A DNA stretch of 64,000 nt from Holothuria scabra (GCA_037179385.1 CM074180.1:25587455-25651454); one strand, 5' to 3'; numbered from the stretch's first letter, positions 23,716 to 35,258 are shown. Numbers and translations are program-made. Notes: generated by a model not told the origin, from the letters alone.

Positions 23716-24246
23716 GGAGGCAGTCAACTTTTACCCAAAACTAAAATTTTTGTAGTAGTCTGCAGAAATTTTCATGGTACAGCTCTTTGAGTGACGACAA
23801 TTAAACTGCAGAGTTAGTTAGATGAAGTTTTACGGCCCAGTGCCCAACCAACTGTTTCAAGTAGAGACGGCCATGGCCTTTTCCCAGTTGTGGCTCACTG
23901 GCTTGTTTTCCCTACTCCATTACTTATGATAAGCACCAAGTACAACGGCAAAAGGCTCCGTTTTTTAAACTTGAGTCTTCGGTATGACCCGGCCAGGACT
24001 CGAACTCACAACCTCCCGACAGAGAGTCTAATGCAGAGTAACCCAGCTCAGATTACACAGCATGTATACTGTACTGAGAGAATGTTTTGATTGCACATTA
24101 TGGTCTTGTATACTCACCCTCAAGCTAAGATTGTGTCTGGATGAGGATGAGTTTTAGACAGTTGTGGGGTGGGGGGGGGGGGAATTGTAAAAGTAAGTAG
24201 ATTAGGAGAATTGGAACTGTTTGGGGTGAGAGGATTACTTACGCCT
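23716..24246 (+). mobile_element. MITE family 1, copy 3, interrupted by a SINE
   Basis: The 5' part (23716-23814; TTTTTGTAGTAGTCTGCAGA, CAGCTCTTTGAGTGACG) and 3' part (24033-24246; GATTACACAGCATGTATACTG, TTTGGGGTGAGAGGATTA) together align with copies 1 and 4. A SINE fills the gap. A G13 run sits at about 24170-24182. Confidence 0.78.
23815..24032 (-). mobile_element. tRNA-headed SINE (family A) nested in a MITE, with 7-bp target-site duplication
   Basis: Minus-strand SINE: tail TTAGTTAGATG, ACGGCCCAGTGCCCAACC, CAGTTGTGGCTCACTGGC, GGTATGACCCGG, and a GGACTCGAACTC head (B-box complement). GCAGAGT is duplicated at 23808-23814 and 24033-24039. The unoccupied site is seen in MITE copy 1 (AATGCAGAATACC). 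Confidence 0.85.
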
Positions 24247-24852
24247 ATACAAATTTTGTTTGAGTCCTTTTCCCACTTGTTATCAACAAATGTCACGTTC
24301 AACTAGGATAATACACACCTTACTGTAACCGCGACCCGGACATGCCCTCTGTCCTCATTTTAAAACGACAATGCCAAATTGCTGAACTGTTTCTGAAGTT
24401 AGGAGCTAAGCATGACCCCAAAATGGAAAGATGTTGAAACTTATTAGCGTAGTAGCGTAGTCTTGATTATGTCACGGGGGGGGGGGGGGGGGCGTTGTAG
24501 CACGACACAAAGAAAAGGCCTAAGGTGCGGGAGAAAAAACAGCTTCTTAAGGTGTTTTTGCAACTAATTTTTTTTTTCAAGATTGGGTCATTTCAGCCCC
24601 CTCCCCCTCCCGCCACTGATTCCCACTCTCACGTATAAACCCTGTCAAAATTTCCCCAAAATAGAGAATTACTCGGCTCATGCTGACATAATCGCGTCCT
24701 ACACTGTTTTTTTCTTTTTATTTATGATCTTATTGTTATTGTGCCCGTCAAGTTTCCCAGAGTATTCAAGACCAAGTATAACTTCCGCTCTCAGAAAAAC
24801 TTAAGGTTATAAATTGCCAAAACTTCCGCTATCAGAAAGTTCTAACCTAAAG
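24247..24852. other. Unassigned DNA with a G17 run
   Basis: GGCGTAG-like words near 24447-24460 lead into the G17 run at 24476-24492, the terminus type of the G-run repeat. Nothing else recognised. Confidence 0.5.
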
Positions 24853-25239
24853 TTCCCGCGTCATTTCTCGCGCCAAATATATATGCACAAAAGGCATGTG
24901 GCGTACATTATGACCTAAATCTAACCCCCGTCAGCAATAAATACATTGCCATACGCGAGTTATTTCGCTTACGATTTTCTTTTCGTATAGTCTAATTCCT
25001 CAATTTGAAGCCTGCTCTGTAATATTCAACACGTGTCGCCGAAATAAGCTGATTTACCGTCGATTTCCATCTACTACGTCAGAAGCGGGCATGTGGACTC
25101 ATTATTTACAAGTGGCATGGGGCTCGGTGGTTCACTTTAGTGCCCTGATACTGTATAGGAATTTTTCCCGCCATGTTTAGGACAAAGCTCAAACTTGGCG
25201 CGAAATTTCAGAGTGCGACGGCTTCATTCATTTATATAT
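24853..25239 (+). promoter_or_regulatory. Candidate promoter: E2F-like sites and TATA box
   Basis: E2F-type motifs: TTCCCGCG (24853-24860), TTTCTCGCGCCAAA (24864-24877), TTTCCCGCC (25164-25172) and TTGGCGCGAAA (25195-25205). The last two lie 30-70 bp upstream of TATATAT (25233-25239). A TACGTCA word lies near 25076. The spacing is promoter-like. No convincing gene follows, so function is inferred. Confidence 0.4.
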
Positions 25240-25497
25240 CAGCTGCCGCTCTAACGATGATCGCGGAGAAAATAGGAAACGTCGTAATTAAGAGTTTTGT
25301 TTTGTTTACGTTTGTATATTTCAATTGAGGTGCACCATCTGCCGAAGGGGCGCGCACCATGGAGGATTCGGGAAGTTCTTTGTTTTTTATTTAAAGAAGA
25401 AGTTACCAGAAGTCGGTGTAAAATGTAATACCAACAGACAATCATTACGATTCCGTAACAAAGACAGGGCCCGGAGCAAGTAATTTGAAAAAGGAAA

Positions 25498-25680
25498 ATG
25501 GAAACAATATGTAGGGTTCATGTAGAGTTTGCGTTGGAAACCAACAGGACCTCAGTCATTGACGATAATTATGATAAATGTATGAAGGGAATTTCACCAA
25601 AGGATTCAATGTCCTGGTTAAATCGAATCTTAATAGAAATAGGGACATTGGACTTTATACATGTGGATGAAGGTTTATAA
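25498..25680 (+). CDS. Possible 60-residue open frame downstream of the E2F-like promoter
   Basis: Sixty codons from ATG (context GGAAAATGG) to TAA, with a balanced composition and an AATAAA at 25810-25815 downstream. No domain, signal peptide or membrane segment is seen. A shorter upstream ATG in a strong CACCATGG context (25359) encodes only MEDSGSSLFFI before a stop. It may be a small gene, a first exon or chance. Confidence 0.22.
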   Translation: METICRVHVEFALETNRTSVIDDNYDKCMKGISPKDSMSWLNRILIEIGTLDFIHVDEGL

Positions 25681-25830
25681 TGATCATAAATACATATAAA
25701 TATATATACATATCTATATTTTTGTGCGGAGGAACTAAAGCTGTCTTAAGTTTCTTCAGTATATTTTTTTGTAAAGTGGTTTTCCGGGCTGTTCTTCAAT
25801 AACGACAAAAATAAAATCCAATCTTAATGT

Positions 25831-27329
25831 CAACCCAAATCGACCCTGTAACAAGGAAGTACACACCAAACCAACGAATGTATCAAAACTAAGTCATTTC
25901 TGCGGGATCCTGCAGAATGAACCTGCACAGGCCACTTGCATTACCGATGAAATTACAAAACAATTGCATGAATAAATGTTTCACGGCAATTAGCTTCAAA
26001 TTTGTTTCCAAAAAAGTAAAAGAATGGATAGAAGGATGTAAAGTACGATAAAATCATGACTCATTTAAAGTGTTGTAAGAATCATAGTTGAAAAACAAAA
26101 ACGAGCATTCTGAAAAGATGAAATGTTGGATTCAAATTGGGGCTTTACCCACCGATTATCTCAATACAAACGGTCGATGGCGTAGTCACGGGGCGGTTTC
26201 TTCTCTCTATCCTTAGTCCTTTCCCTCATTTCGTGCCCCCAACTCCCCCCATGACACCTACCCCCAACCCCAACCTCCCCATGACACAACCCTGGCTACG
26301 CCCCTGTCAACGATGAATCTCTTTTAAAATGGCAATTAGTTTTCTATGAACCATTTCTCACAATTTAATGGCTGAATAAGGTTTAGCTGTCTTTAATTAT
26401 AATGGCGCATCGTCAACGTTTTTTGTTTTTTCTTTTTAAAAGGGGGTTTCTTCCCATCATCAGTAGCCTCACACACTTGTTGCCAATGACATCGTAATAT
26501 GTATAATCTCACAGAGAATATGTGTGTATGGCAAATACTCACCTCTGATTTAACTTACTGAACGTTAATTATGCTAGGGGAGATACAACCACAAATTCAA
26601 CAACGGCCGCATTAATATCGACTGTAAGAAACTCCATGACAAGAAAAAACCTATTGTTCCGCAGAAGCTCCCATCTTTTTTTAAATTACCTTGAATGCAT
26701 CTCTGGCTGAACCCCCTCCCCCGTTCCCCTAATTACTTTGAATTTACGAGCGGTGTAATGGCAAAATCATTGGTGATCATGTGATTTCACAGACTGACAG
26801 AAGTACTGAATTAAAAAGAGGACACCGCCTTGACTTCAGATGATTGTATTTCGGCTTTCATTCAGATTTTAAACCCAGAGATGACCAGTTTCTCGCCGAA
26901 TTTTGAACCCTTTTAAAATGTTGGGATATTAGGCTAGGTGATAATTCACATGAAGACCCATTATACAGTTATAATTGATCATTAAAGTAAGCGTACTTTG
27001 CTGAACGATAACTCGATGGTGCTATTAATTGATGTCATTGAGATTTAGTCTGTGTCTAGTATTCTTATTTGGCAAACTACCATGACGCGAATTTCGTTTG
27101 TCCAGAAGAGCAATGAGGTATATTCTGAAATGAATCTCTTATGCTTGAGAAATTTCTTTCCCAGTCCTAATGTATTTTCGGAATATAAAGTCGCCCCTTC
27201 AAAGATTGCTTTGTCAGTTTCGATCGGACCTGACTGTTCGGCTGTAATATACCATATCAATCGTCACGGAGACTTTGAAAACGGGACCTTCTGCGATTAT
27301 GCTTGGTGCCACTGCTCAACATAAGTAAG
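25831..27329. other. No gene; inverted GGCGTAG/CTACGCC ends at about 26171-26310
   Basis: GATGGCGTAGTCACGGGG and, 100 bp on, CCCTGGCTACGCCCCTG face each other around a C-rich stretch, like the termini of the G-run repeats. The rest is unassigned. Confidence 0.45.
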
Positions 27330-27437
27330 GGAAAACGAGTCAGTGAGCCACAACTCGGGAAAAATTCCGGCACTGGCCCGATTTAAACCAATTGATTAAA
27401 AAATACTCCGTAAAACTTGATCTAACCTTACCTAACC
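27330..27437 (+). mobile_element. SINE family A, 3' part
   Basis: GAGTCAGTGAGCCACAACT, GGAAAAATTCCGG, AAACCAATTGATT and CCGTAAAACTTGATCTAACC match the SINE 3' half. The head is absent. Confidence 0.65.
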
Positions 27438-28889
27438 CATCATAACGGTTTACATAACCTAGCCCATCGTGACGGGTTTACATTATTTTAAATTTACTCC
27501 CAAGGGAAGCACATCTACAAAACAAAAACTATTAAAGTTGCGCACTTCGCAGAATTCATTGTGCAACTTTCTCTCATTATTTCCCATCCGTATGACCTGG
27601 CTAAATAACTCCTAGCCAAATTGCTTCCCACTCCTGCCAGGTAGCCCGTACCTGAAAGAAACTCCTTCCGTCGTTCAATATAAACCTACATTTTTCCTTC
27701 ATTTCGTCCTTACAAAGTCAACAAGTATATCATGGAACTGCATAATTTATGTGTACAATTTTATTCGCATCCTTTCATCAACCCTTTTCTCTAGTCACCA
27801 ATTAGTTGCACCTGTAGGGACGCCGGGTTCTTGTTACGGGTGGTCCGAGTCCCCGTGCACCAAGAAAGGATAGTTCCTGCTTGCCACCGGTCCGGTGTCC
27901 CACGATACCAAGTCGACCAACGATGGCATATCACCCCCACCCCAGCCCACATGGCTAAATTATACATCATACTTTCTGTTTCTATCCTTGTTAGCTCTTC
28001 CATCCTCTCTGTCTCTGTATACCTTTAGAAAGTTGATCTTATTACTTCAACTTTTTTTATTGCCATAAATTATTTCTCTAAAACATCCGGTAATAGCACG
28101 GACACCGGGTAATTTTATTATACACATCATAGCATGACAACAGGTGGAGAAAGTCGTTTTGGCGGGAAATTCCTATGGTCTTTGTCAGTTTTGTGTCGCT
28201 TCTTAAAGAAATGAAACAGAGAAAGAAAGAAAATGATCCTGTGTTCAAGCCCATTGATCGGGAAACCTGCCAAAGCGTAGATCTAGCGCAGCTTCTGTCC
28301 TTTGTTGTTCAAGTGATTGACTACCATCTTTAGAGCTTATACTGGGGGAAGCAAAATGTGTTCCACAGACTTAGGAGACTTCTAAAAGTTTTAAAAAAAT
28401 CTGCTTGGAAACAGGAGGACTAGCGAAAGAAAGTAGTGGGTCACGTTCAGGTCTGAAATGGCAGACCCGGAAATACGACTATAGTAATCGATGTACAATT
28501 TGCCTTTGAAAAGATTTTGGCTTGAAGTATTTCTTCTGTTTTTCACACAAGGAACTAAACATAAATTATGGAGAACGACGCTTGGAGTTTTGGGATGGAA
28601 GAAAAAAAAAAACAGAACACAGGCGATTCCAGAGGGATGTGATTAGCCCTTCAGTCTTTGCGGTCATCAAGGCCCTTACGCCCTGATAATATTCGAACCG
28701 AAACGTTTTTCAATCAACAGAAACTTCGCAAACCGCTTTGACGGGTCCTAATCCAGCGGGGGTTACTCTATCGTATCCGGTCCCTCCCCTTTTAAGGTGT
28801 AAATTACAATCAAAGAAAGACGTTCCGTCTGTCAGCTACTCCCATCCAGTCGAAACCAATGAAAGCGTTTCTCAGTATTACAGGGTTAC
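27438..28889. other. Unassigned DNA
   Basis: No gene recognised. An isolated perfect E2F-like word TTTTGGCGGGAAA lies at 28157-28169 without other promoter signs. Confidence 0.5.
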
Positions 28890-29072
28890 TAGTTAGTTAG
28901 ATGGAGTTTAACGGCCCAGTTTCCATCCTATTGGTTCGAGTCGAGCCGGTCACGGCCTTGTTTTCCAGTTGTGGCTCACTGGCTTGTTTTCCCGACTCCA
29001 TGCTTATTCGGAGCATCACACACAGCGGAAGTAGTTTCTTTTTCAGAGTTTTTGGTATGACTCTGTTTTCTC
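28890..29072 (-). mobile_element. tRNA-headed SINE (family A), head missing
   Basis: TTAGTTAGATGGAGTTTAAC tail, CGGCCCAGTTTCCATCC, CCAGTTGTGGCTCACTGGC and TTTTTGGTATGACTC, then similarity ends. Confidence 0.82.
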
Positions 29073-31751
29073 AGCCCCGAAGGCCATATACTATACATAA
29101 CTGAACACGGACTCATATACCGAACAGCTTGCTCCGTTTGCAATCGGGCAATTGTTGAGTATGCAACAGCATCAAAGACCAAATATCACAAAGATTTGTT
29201 TTATCTAATGTTTAGGTATATTCATCCTTTTGTAAGAAGAATAAGGTCACGATAGTGTTAGAAATGTAATCGTTAAATTTAACTCTAGTAACAACTGGAA
29301 ACATTTCCTTATTGACATTAAAAGGAATTATACCAATAAACTGAGTTCAGTTAAACTAAGTAATTCGAAGAAAGCGTTAGCATAATCAGTGCTTATCGTT
29401 TACTTAGTCACTTTGGGGAAAACGTTTATACCACACGGAAGTGAACCTAATTAAATAGGTCACCTAGTAAATCATAGACAAGCCTATCTGGGTGACATTG
29501 GATCTTGCCCCCTCCCCCGAAATGGTCCATCGCATCGCGCTTAAATTTTAGTGGTCAAACAATGGCATAGGCAGGATACCTGGCACCAGGTATGTTTCTT
29601 GGCGGGAGAAACCAATTATAGAACCTGATCGTCCTAGTCTGGAGTCCACCTTTGAGAAATGTTTCAATATTTAAGTAGTAAAAAAGTGACAAATTAATAT
29701 TTGCCCCGAAGCCACAAAACTTTTTCACGTAGTGTTTCACTGGGAACCTGTACACTGTTTACAGGGCTTTTTCATCATGCACATACAGATTATTAATAGA
29801 TATGCATATAATTTCCAAAGAACCGCAGACTCAAATGCTTCCTAAAGTTCTTCTTAAAACTTACATAAGATATGGGGCTTTAAACAGATCACTTTAAAAT
29901 TCGGAACGCTTTGCTAAGTTTGTTAGATGTCTCACTGTCCACGGGTGTCCCATCTACACAGGGGGATTAAATCATTTTGTCACCAATATCAAAACGAATT
30001 ATTCATAATTATGTCAAGTACATTCTACAAAGTATACGGCACCGGCAAAGCTTGTGATTGAGACCAACTCTGACCATAGAAGATGACTGGTCCAGGGGTT
30101 AAAAGCCCAGAGTCTCTGGGGTATTGGCAAAATTGCGTCCATGAGAATAAAACATTCATCTCCAAATGGATCGTGGTTCGTTCAAAGGTATTCAAAACAC
30201 CATTTCAGAGTTTTGTCAGAATTATTTTCACTAACGATTTAATGAACCGGCGATGTGAGTGGTAGCGATCAGTGATGCCCAGCCCTTTGGCCAAAATTTT
30301 GATTTGGGAGCTTTAGCTGTTACTGATGACAATCGTACGATCTACACCACAAAATGAGTATGAAGCACTGAATACGGGGGTCCAAGCCAACCCTAAACCG
30401 TAGCCTACCAACTGTTGTAATTTGCAGGAATCTTATGGCCCACCTGTCCACGCAATTTTCACCGGACGACTTTTATTCTTTAAAGAGGCTCATTGAGTTG
30501 ATATAGATAATGAGAGTCTTAAAGGGTCACTACCACATAACAATGCACATAGTTAGCATAACAAGTCAAGTTTCAAGTCCAAAAGTCACAGAAAACGTTA
30601 AAATATTGAATTTTCTAGTGTCCTGATTTATAACGGTTTTGTACACAATTTGAAAAAGTGTCTGGTCACGAATTTTCGAAAACTGACTTGAATCGTTGAT
30701 CTCACTCATAAAACAGTTATTTGTATGTAGGGTATGGGAATTGTCTAAGATTGACCATTTGTCATCGGCATGTGAAAAAACTTAACATGTTTGGAAATAT
30801 TTGCTGAATTTCATGAAGCAAGGCTCAATGAGCCACATTAATTGAGACTGTCTCGATGTTGTCTAAAGGTAAGTTTTCTCAACTGATATTTGTTATGCAA
30901 AATTTCAGCTCGTCACGCTTAACACTATTTCTCATGGTTAAAGATAAGTATCATGTTTCTAATGACTTCACCAGTTCTCATGTAAAAGACATAAAAATTT
31001 TCCCAATAGGGAAGGTCCCTCGTAAAGGCCCACAGGTTCTCGTAGCGAACATTTAGGTGATCGTTCCGACCACAGACTCATAGCGAACATACATATGGCA
31101 GTAAGTGTCAGGGGTATTGGAGGAAAACTGACTGAAAAGATAATTTGTGTCAGTAAGGGGGGGGAATCGAAAAGTTTAGTGTCATAAGGAGTCGGGCAAA
31201 ATCTGTTTGTTTGTGAACTCCCTCATGAGTGTTTCCATAAATATGTGACATGAGAGTCAAATTTTAAAGATTACCTGATTGTCTTCCAAGTTATAATTTG
31301 AGAACCTGTATAATCTCTACGGTAAATGTACAAAATCTTTTTGCATTCAGTTGTTCCGTCTGTTCATGTCAGGCAATAACAAAAGGAAAGAATCAACAAT
31401 GTTTCACACCAAACACATTGCTTCATCAAGCACAGGACAATCATTATTTGGGATAATCCCATAATTTGTTGTGTTTGCAATAGTGTAAGATGTGGTAGCA
31501 ACATATTAGGGGTTTCCTGTTTTGCACAATTTTGGCAAAAGATGTAGTGGGCATAAAAAGTTTTCAGTAAATTGTGAAAATGGCATGACATGTATGCTGG
31601 ACGTTTTTTATTATATTGTGTGAACACTAAACCATTCTAAAACCACCACTTTTGTCTAACCACTTATATTTGGCAATAAGAATGCATATACATCAACCCC
31701 TCTGTTACATCTTGACATTACAATTACACCCCAAGTAGCACTGAACTAGTT
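29073..31751. other. Unassigned DNA
   Basis: No gene or RNA recognised. TTAAAGGGTCACTACC at about 30517 resembles a MITE end, but its partner end was not found. Confidence 0.5.
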
Positions 31752-31963
31752 ATTTCACGTGTAACGGAGAAACCAAATTTGGTGTCCTTGTTACAGATAA
31801 CATCATTCAAAATAATAAATGCAGACACTGTCCACAGACTAAAGCTAACTGTGTATGCAGTTCTTTTAACCCCATCAAAAAAGGTAGATACATTGACATT
31901 AATACACTTCACGTGTAGGCCTAACAGAGAAACCAAGTTTGGTGTCTTCGTTACACGTGAAAT
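31752..31963. mobile_element. Small element whose terminal inverted repeats are themselves palindromic
   Basis: Ends ATTTCACGTGTAAC (31752) and GTTACACGTGAAAT (to 31963) are exact complements. The left terminal block (31752-31795) and right block (31908-31963) both contain ACCAA(A/G)TTTGGT, a near-perfect palindrome. The two blocks therefore match both directly and inverted. 212 bp, non-coding. Confidence 0.7.
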
Positions 31964-32316
31964 GACTCATTCAGTGTTTCATTCAGGGATTACATTTCGT
32001 GCAGAGAAGGCCCGCAAGCTGACAAGGAAGTTTATGCAACATTGTCTCAAATTTGGTCCTCCCGAATATCCTACCAGCCCATTTTCCTAATTCGTTCGAT
32101 CATGTTGAAATATCCATAATTTGCGGGAATATACGGGAAAATTTTGAGGGCAGACTGGGTCTTTCTACCCGAAGAGGAGGGGAACTAACACGCTTTTGCA
32201 AATATTTGTTTGAAGTGCAGTACAACAGTGTCCAGAATATTCCTTCCAACAGTGTAGCCTATAAGGGTTATATGTTAAACATGTATGCGCCCTGCTCACG
32301 GACTTCCTACAGGGCC
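31964..32316. other. Unassigned DNA
   Basis: Nothing recognised; open frames cross into the flanking elements. Confidence 0.5.
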
Positions 32317-32632
32317 CACATGGACAGAGCATACTGCACGGTACATTGTCGCTACCGTACGTTTGAGAAAAGGAGCACCAAGATGGCCGTCTGCTATGGT
32401 TTTGCGTAAATTCTTGACTTGCTCAAGTATATATCCATATTTAAGGTCAAAATCACTTCACGTATTGCAGGGATATGATATTTTTCAAGTTAAACTTTTG
32501 CTTAAAATATTACAGAGCCGTCGTCAAATCAAACGATTTATAGTTTCACGACGACCATCTTAGTGTGTCCTTTTGTGCCAGTCGGTGGCGACCATCTACG
32601 GATAGGATGTACACGTTAAATTCTCAGAGGCA
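32317..32632. mobile_element. MITE family 4, full copy
   Basis: The left arm contains ACATGGACAGAGCAT and GAGCACCAAGATGGCCGTC. The right arm contains the complement (CGACCATCTTAGTGTG, GGATAGGATGTACACGTTA). The right half aligns with 51491-51645, which has intact CGGCGGCCATCTTGGTGCG and GCTCTGTCCATGT. Confidence 0.65.
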
Positions 32633-32634
32633 GA

Positions 32635-32850
32635 GTGGTCTATTCCAACTGTTGTGTACCAATGCCGTCTCACATGTGCATGGGTTCAAGTCCTGCTCGA
32701 TGTAAGTGGGGTTTTCTCCGGGTACTCTGGCTTTCTTACCACTTGGCATAGGCTTGCCACTAAAATTGGTTGCCCAGCCGACGAAGTCGGTTGCGTGCCG
32801 GACTGAAGCACCTTCGGGTGGACCAGTAACTAGCCGACTTTGCTTGCCGC
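32635..32850 (+). mobile_element. Second tRNA-headed SINE-like sequence
   Basis: GAGTGGTCTA (A-box-like) and GGGTTCAAGTCC (B box) are spaced about 55 bases apart with a long-variable-arm style insert, as in tRNA-Leu/Ser. GGGTTTTCTCCGGGTACTCTGG and unrelated body sequence follow. It differs from family A. No second copy in the window, so family status is inferred. Confidence 0.45.
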
Positions 32851-33730
32851 ACTTTTTGGGAAATTAATAAACAGTGAATGTGCAGGTGAACAAAACGAAG
32901 CACGCCATCAATTTGCTAGTATTTTGAAAGTACTTGGTATTTAACTGTGTCGGTGGGTGAAGAGTTTAGAAACTGGCACGGTACTTTGAAAACATAATAT
33001 GATGATCGTCAACACATTGACACACAAAACACTGATTTGTTAGTTATACCAGCAATTCAGAAATACGTTATTTCTATCAGCACTGAGCAATCTGCGATTA
33101 GGCAACTTGCAATCCATTTGGTCTTAGTTCTTACATAGCTATATTGTACAAGACTCGCTGACCGAGAGAATCGTTTTAACCATCGCCAGAGAAGTGATAG
33201 TGAATACCGCCCTCTTCTCATGGTACTTGTTCGCCAGTATGAATTGTTATGAGCACAAAGCAATGTAACAGGTAGTTGCTGCTATTTATTAAGTAGCAAC
33301 TTGCGGCTAAGAGAAAGAATGGATTGTCTCAGGAGAAAAGGGTACTTTCACGTGATCGGGTAATGTAAAGTCATGTGGTATACCTGTTTGAGATGATGAT
33401 TCCTGAACCTTTTACACGTCAAATAAAAATTTAAAAATGAAAACCAAATTCTTCAAGTGAGAAGCCGTCCATAATTTATAACGTGTTCTTCATTTTTCAG
33501 ATAATCTCTTATTTCACAGTTGTGTGTTGGCTATATTTCGTGTGTCCAAAAGTTATATATGTAAACTGATGGTACATCCAGACGTTTTCGTTTTTCTGTT
33601 GTTTATGTTTTTGTTTTTAGTTTTTTTTAACAAGTTTGCTAATGCATGATCGACAAGAGCAATTCATGAATTAGCATAACGGATTAAATTAAATTCTGTT
33701 AGAGTGACTGCATTTTTAGCTTTGAAGGGG
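32851..33730. other. Unassigned DNA
   Basis: No gene, RNA or repeat recognised. Confidence 0.5.
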
Positions 33731-33860
33731 AGCAGGAAAAATAAGCCAATGAGCCACAACTGGAAAAGGCCGTTGTCCTTCGACTTAAACCAAGTGGTTA
33801 GGAACAGAGCCGTTAAACTCTATTTAAACTGACAAGCCTTAACTCTAACTAACTGACTAA
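33731..33860 (+). mobile_element. SINE family A, 3' part
   Basis: CAATGAGCCACAACTGGAAA, AGGCCGTTGTCC, CCGTTAAACTC and the CTAACTAACTGAC tail. Head absent. Confidence 0.8.
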
Positions 33861-34941
33861 ACCTTTAAGGGGGACTTGCTTTATGTAGCCTACACACAAA
33901 TTCGAAGACACATGGCGTACTTGGGTAATTTTTTGTGGGTCAAGAACAATTTTTGCCCGAATAATGGCATCATTTGTAGTGTTTTGCTTATGTTTTGAAC
34001 GAATAGGCCGACTCTTTCTGGAAGAGTTGGGAGGGAGGGCCAGTGCCACGCCTGGTACGCCTAGGCAAAGACTTATCATCCCTTGGACAGTCTAGCTATT
34101 GCCTACTGAAGTTTTGCAACGGTGATGGTTCGAAGCGAACAATTTTTAGAAGCAATCAAAGCTACGAGTATTTACAAATTTCGTTTTTGTGTTGTGACCC
34201 ATCTTGCTTGGAATAGAGAGCATTTCTTCTTCATTCGTCCAATTTTATTTCATCTCTGCGTTACTACAGCAACTCCCTGATCATACATACTGCCTCGAGT
34301 TTGTTAGCGGTATGCATTTTTCCCAGTACAAGTATTTCCAAGCTCAAACGAGACCATTCCTATATGTTTTGCATCAGAAAATCCAAATGAGCTAAGGGGA
34401 CCGTGAAAAAGTTGGTTGTCTCTACAGTCCATGATGCTCGTACATTCGATGCTCGAAAAGTTTAGTCATCGGTGGACCAGCGAGCTGTCGCTGCAAACAA
34501 GCGCTAGGATGGCACTGAAAGTTCTGAAAACAACTTCGTTTTTCGTCCGCCACAGAATTGCAACCGACCACCGCTCTGTTATCAAAAAGACTTACGAACT
34601 CTGCAAAGCAAATGTATTTTCGTCTCACCATCCAATCACCGGCTTTTTCAATTGTGCATGCGCTTTGATGAGTTCTGACTAACTCATTAGCTTACGATAA
34701 ATCTATAGGAACACTGACATTGGAAATCTAACATCAAGTCATTTTTACTCCTTTTCCACACAAGTAAAATTTAAGCGAAAGGTTAACGATAATATGTCTA
34801 CTTATTGCAAACAAAGAAAACATTTTCGTAGCTTCGAAAAGTTGAAAATAATTTCTCTTACCGTGCAACAACTTGTTTCACGATCACCGTACAATAACAA
34901 CACAGCAGTACAGTCTGTAAAAAGACAATTGGAATGACTTT
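33861..34941. other. Unassigned DNA upstream of TIS11
   Basis: Open frames of 63-88 codons on both strands at 34204-34682 overlap and show no recognisable product. Distal regulatory DNA is possible. Confidence 0.45.
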
Positions 34942-34982
34942 CCTAATAAGGAAGTGGGCGGTGCAATCAAATGACTCCGCCT
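34942..34982 (+). promoter_or_regulatory. Serum-response-like element upstream of TIS11: CArG box with ETS, EGR/Sp1-like and AP-1-like motifs
   Basis: CCTAATAAGG (34942-34951) is a perfect CC(A/T)6GG CArG box. It overlaps GGAAGT (34950-34955), an ETS core. GTGGGCGG (34954-34961) follows, matching EGR/Sp1-type GC boxes. TGACTC (34973-34978), one base short of an AP-1 site, and an inverted GC box (CTCCGCC) follow. The cluster lies about 110 bp upstream of the TATA box. SRF with ETS cofactors is the known switch of immediate-early genes, a class that includes the ZFP36 family. Function here is inferred. Confidence 0.6.
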
Positions 34983-35058
34983 ACTCTCACTCTATCACCG
35001 AAGTTTGTTATTAACGTACTAGAAGTCACACATGTGTGAAGCAGGCTAGCTGGCAGGT

Positions 35059-35090
35059 TATATATCCGACTGTCTCTGTTTTCATTCAAC
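35059..35090 (+). promoter_or_regulatory. TIS11 core promoter: TATA box and candidate initiator
   Basis: TATATAT at 35059-35065 is followed by TCATTC (about 35083-35088), which fits an Inr-like element. The spacing is about 25 bp, slightly short. This would give a 5' UTR of about 105 nt before the ATG at 35190. The start site is inferred, not observed. Confidence 0.5.
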
Positions 35091-35189
35091 AGATATTTAG
35101 GGGCTACCGAGAAATCCTACTGCCTGTCCAAACTCTGTTTTTGCTCCTTCAGTTGTATTTTTAAAACGAGAAGTGGAATTGTACCAAAC

Positions 35190-35258
35190 ATGTCATCTAC
35201 CTTGGTGTCTCCCTACTTCGACAGTACAAACGATGTCTTCTCCACTTTTAATATTAGG
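35190..35258 (+). CDS. ZFP36L1-like (TIS11): TIS11 coding exon 1
   Basis: ATG at 35190 opens 23 codons ending in AGG, directly followed by GTGAGT, a strong splice donor. The exon ends in phase 0 and joins in frame to 37165. A short first coding exon encoding an MxxTLVS-type N-terminus is the known gene structure of ZFP36L1/L2. I therefore prefer this start to the internal methionine at 37249, which would lose 51 residues. Confidence 0.88.

Noticed and set aside
28157..28169. Promoter at a perfect E2F-like word TTTTGGCGGGAAA
   Set aside because: Isolated match without TATA, CpG cluster or downstream gene.
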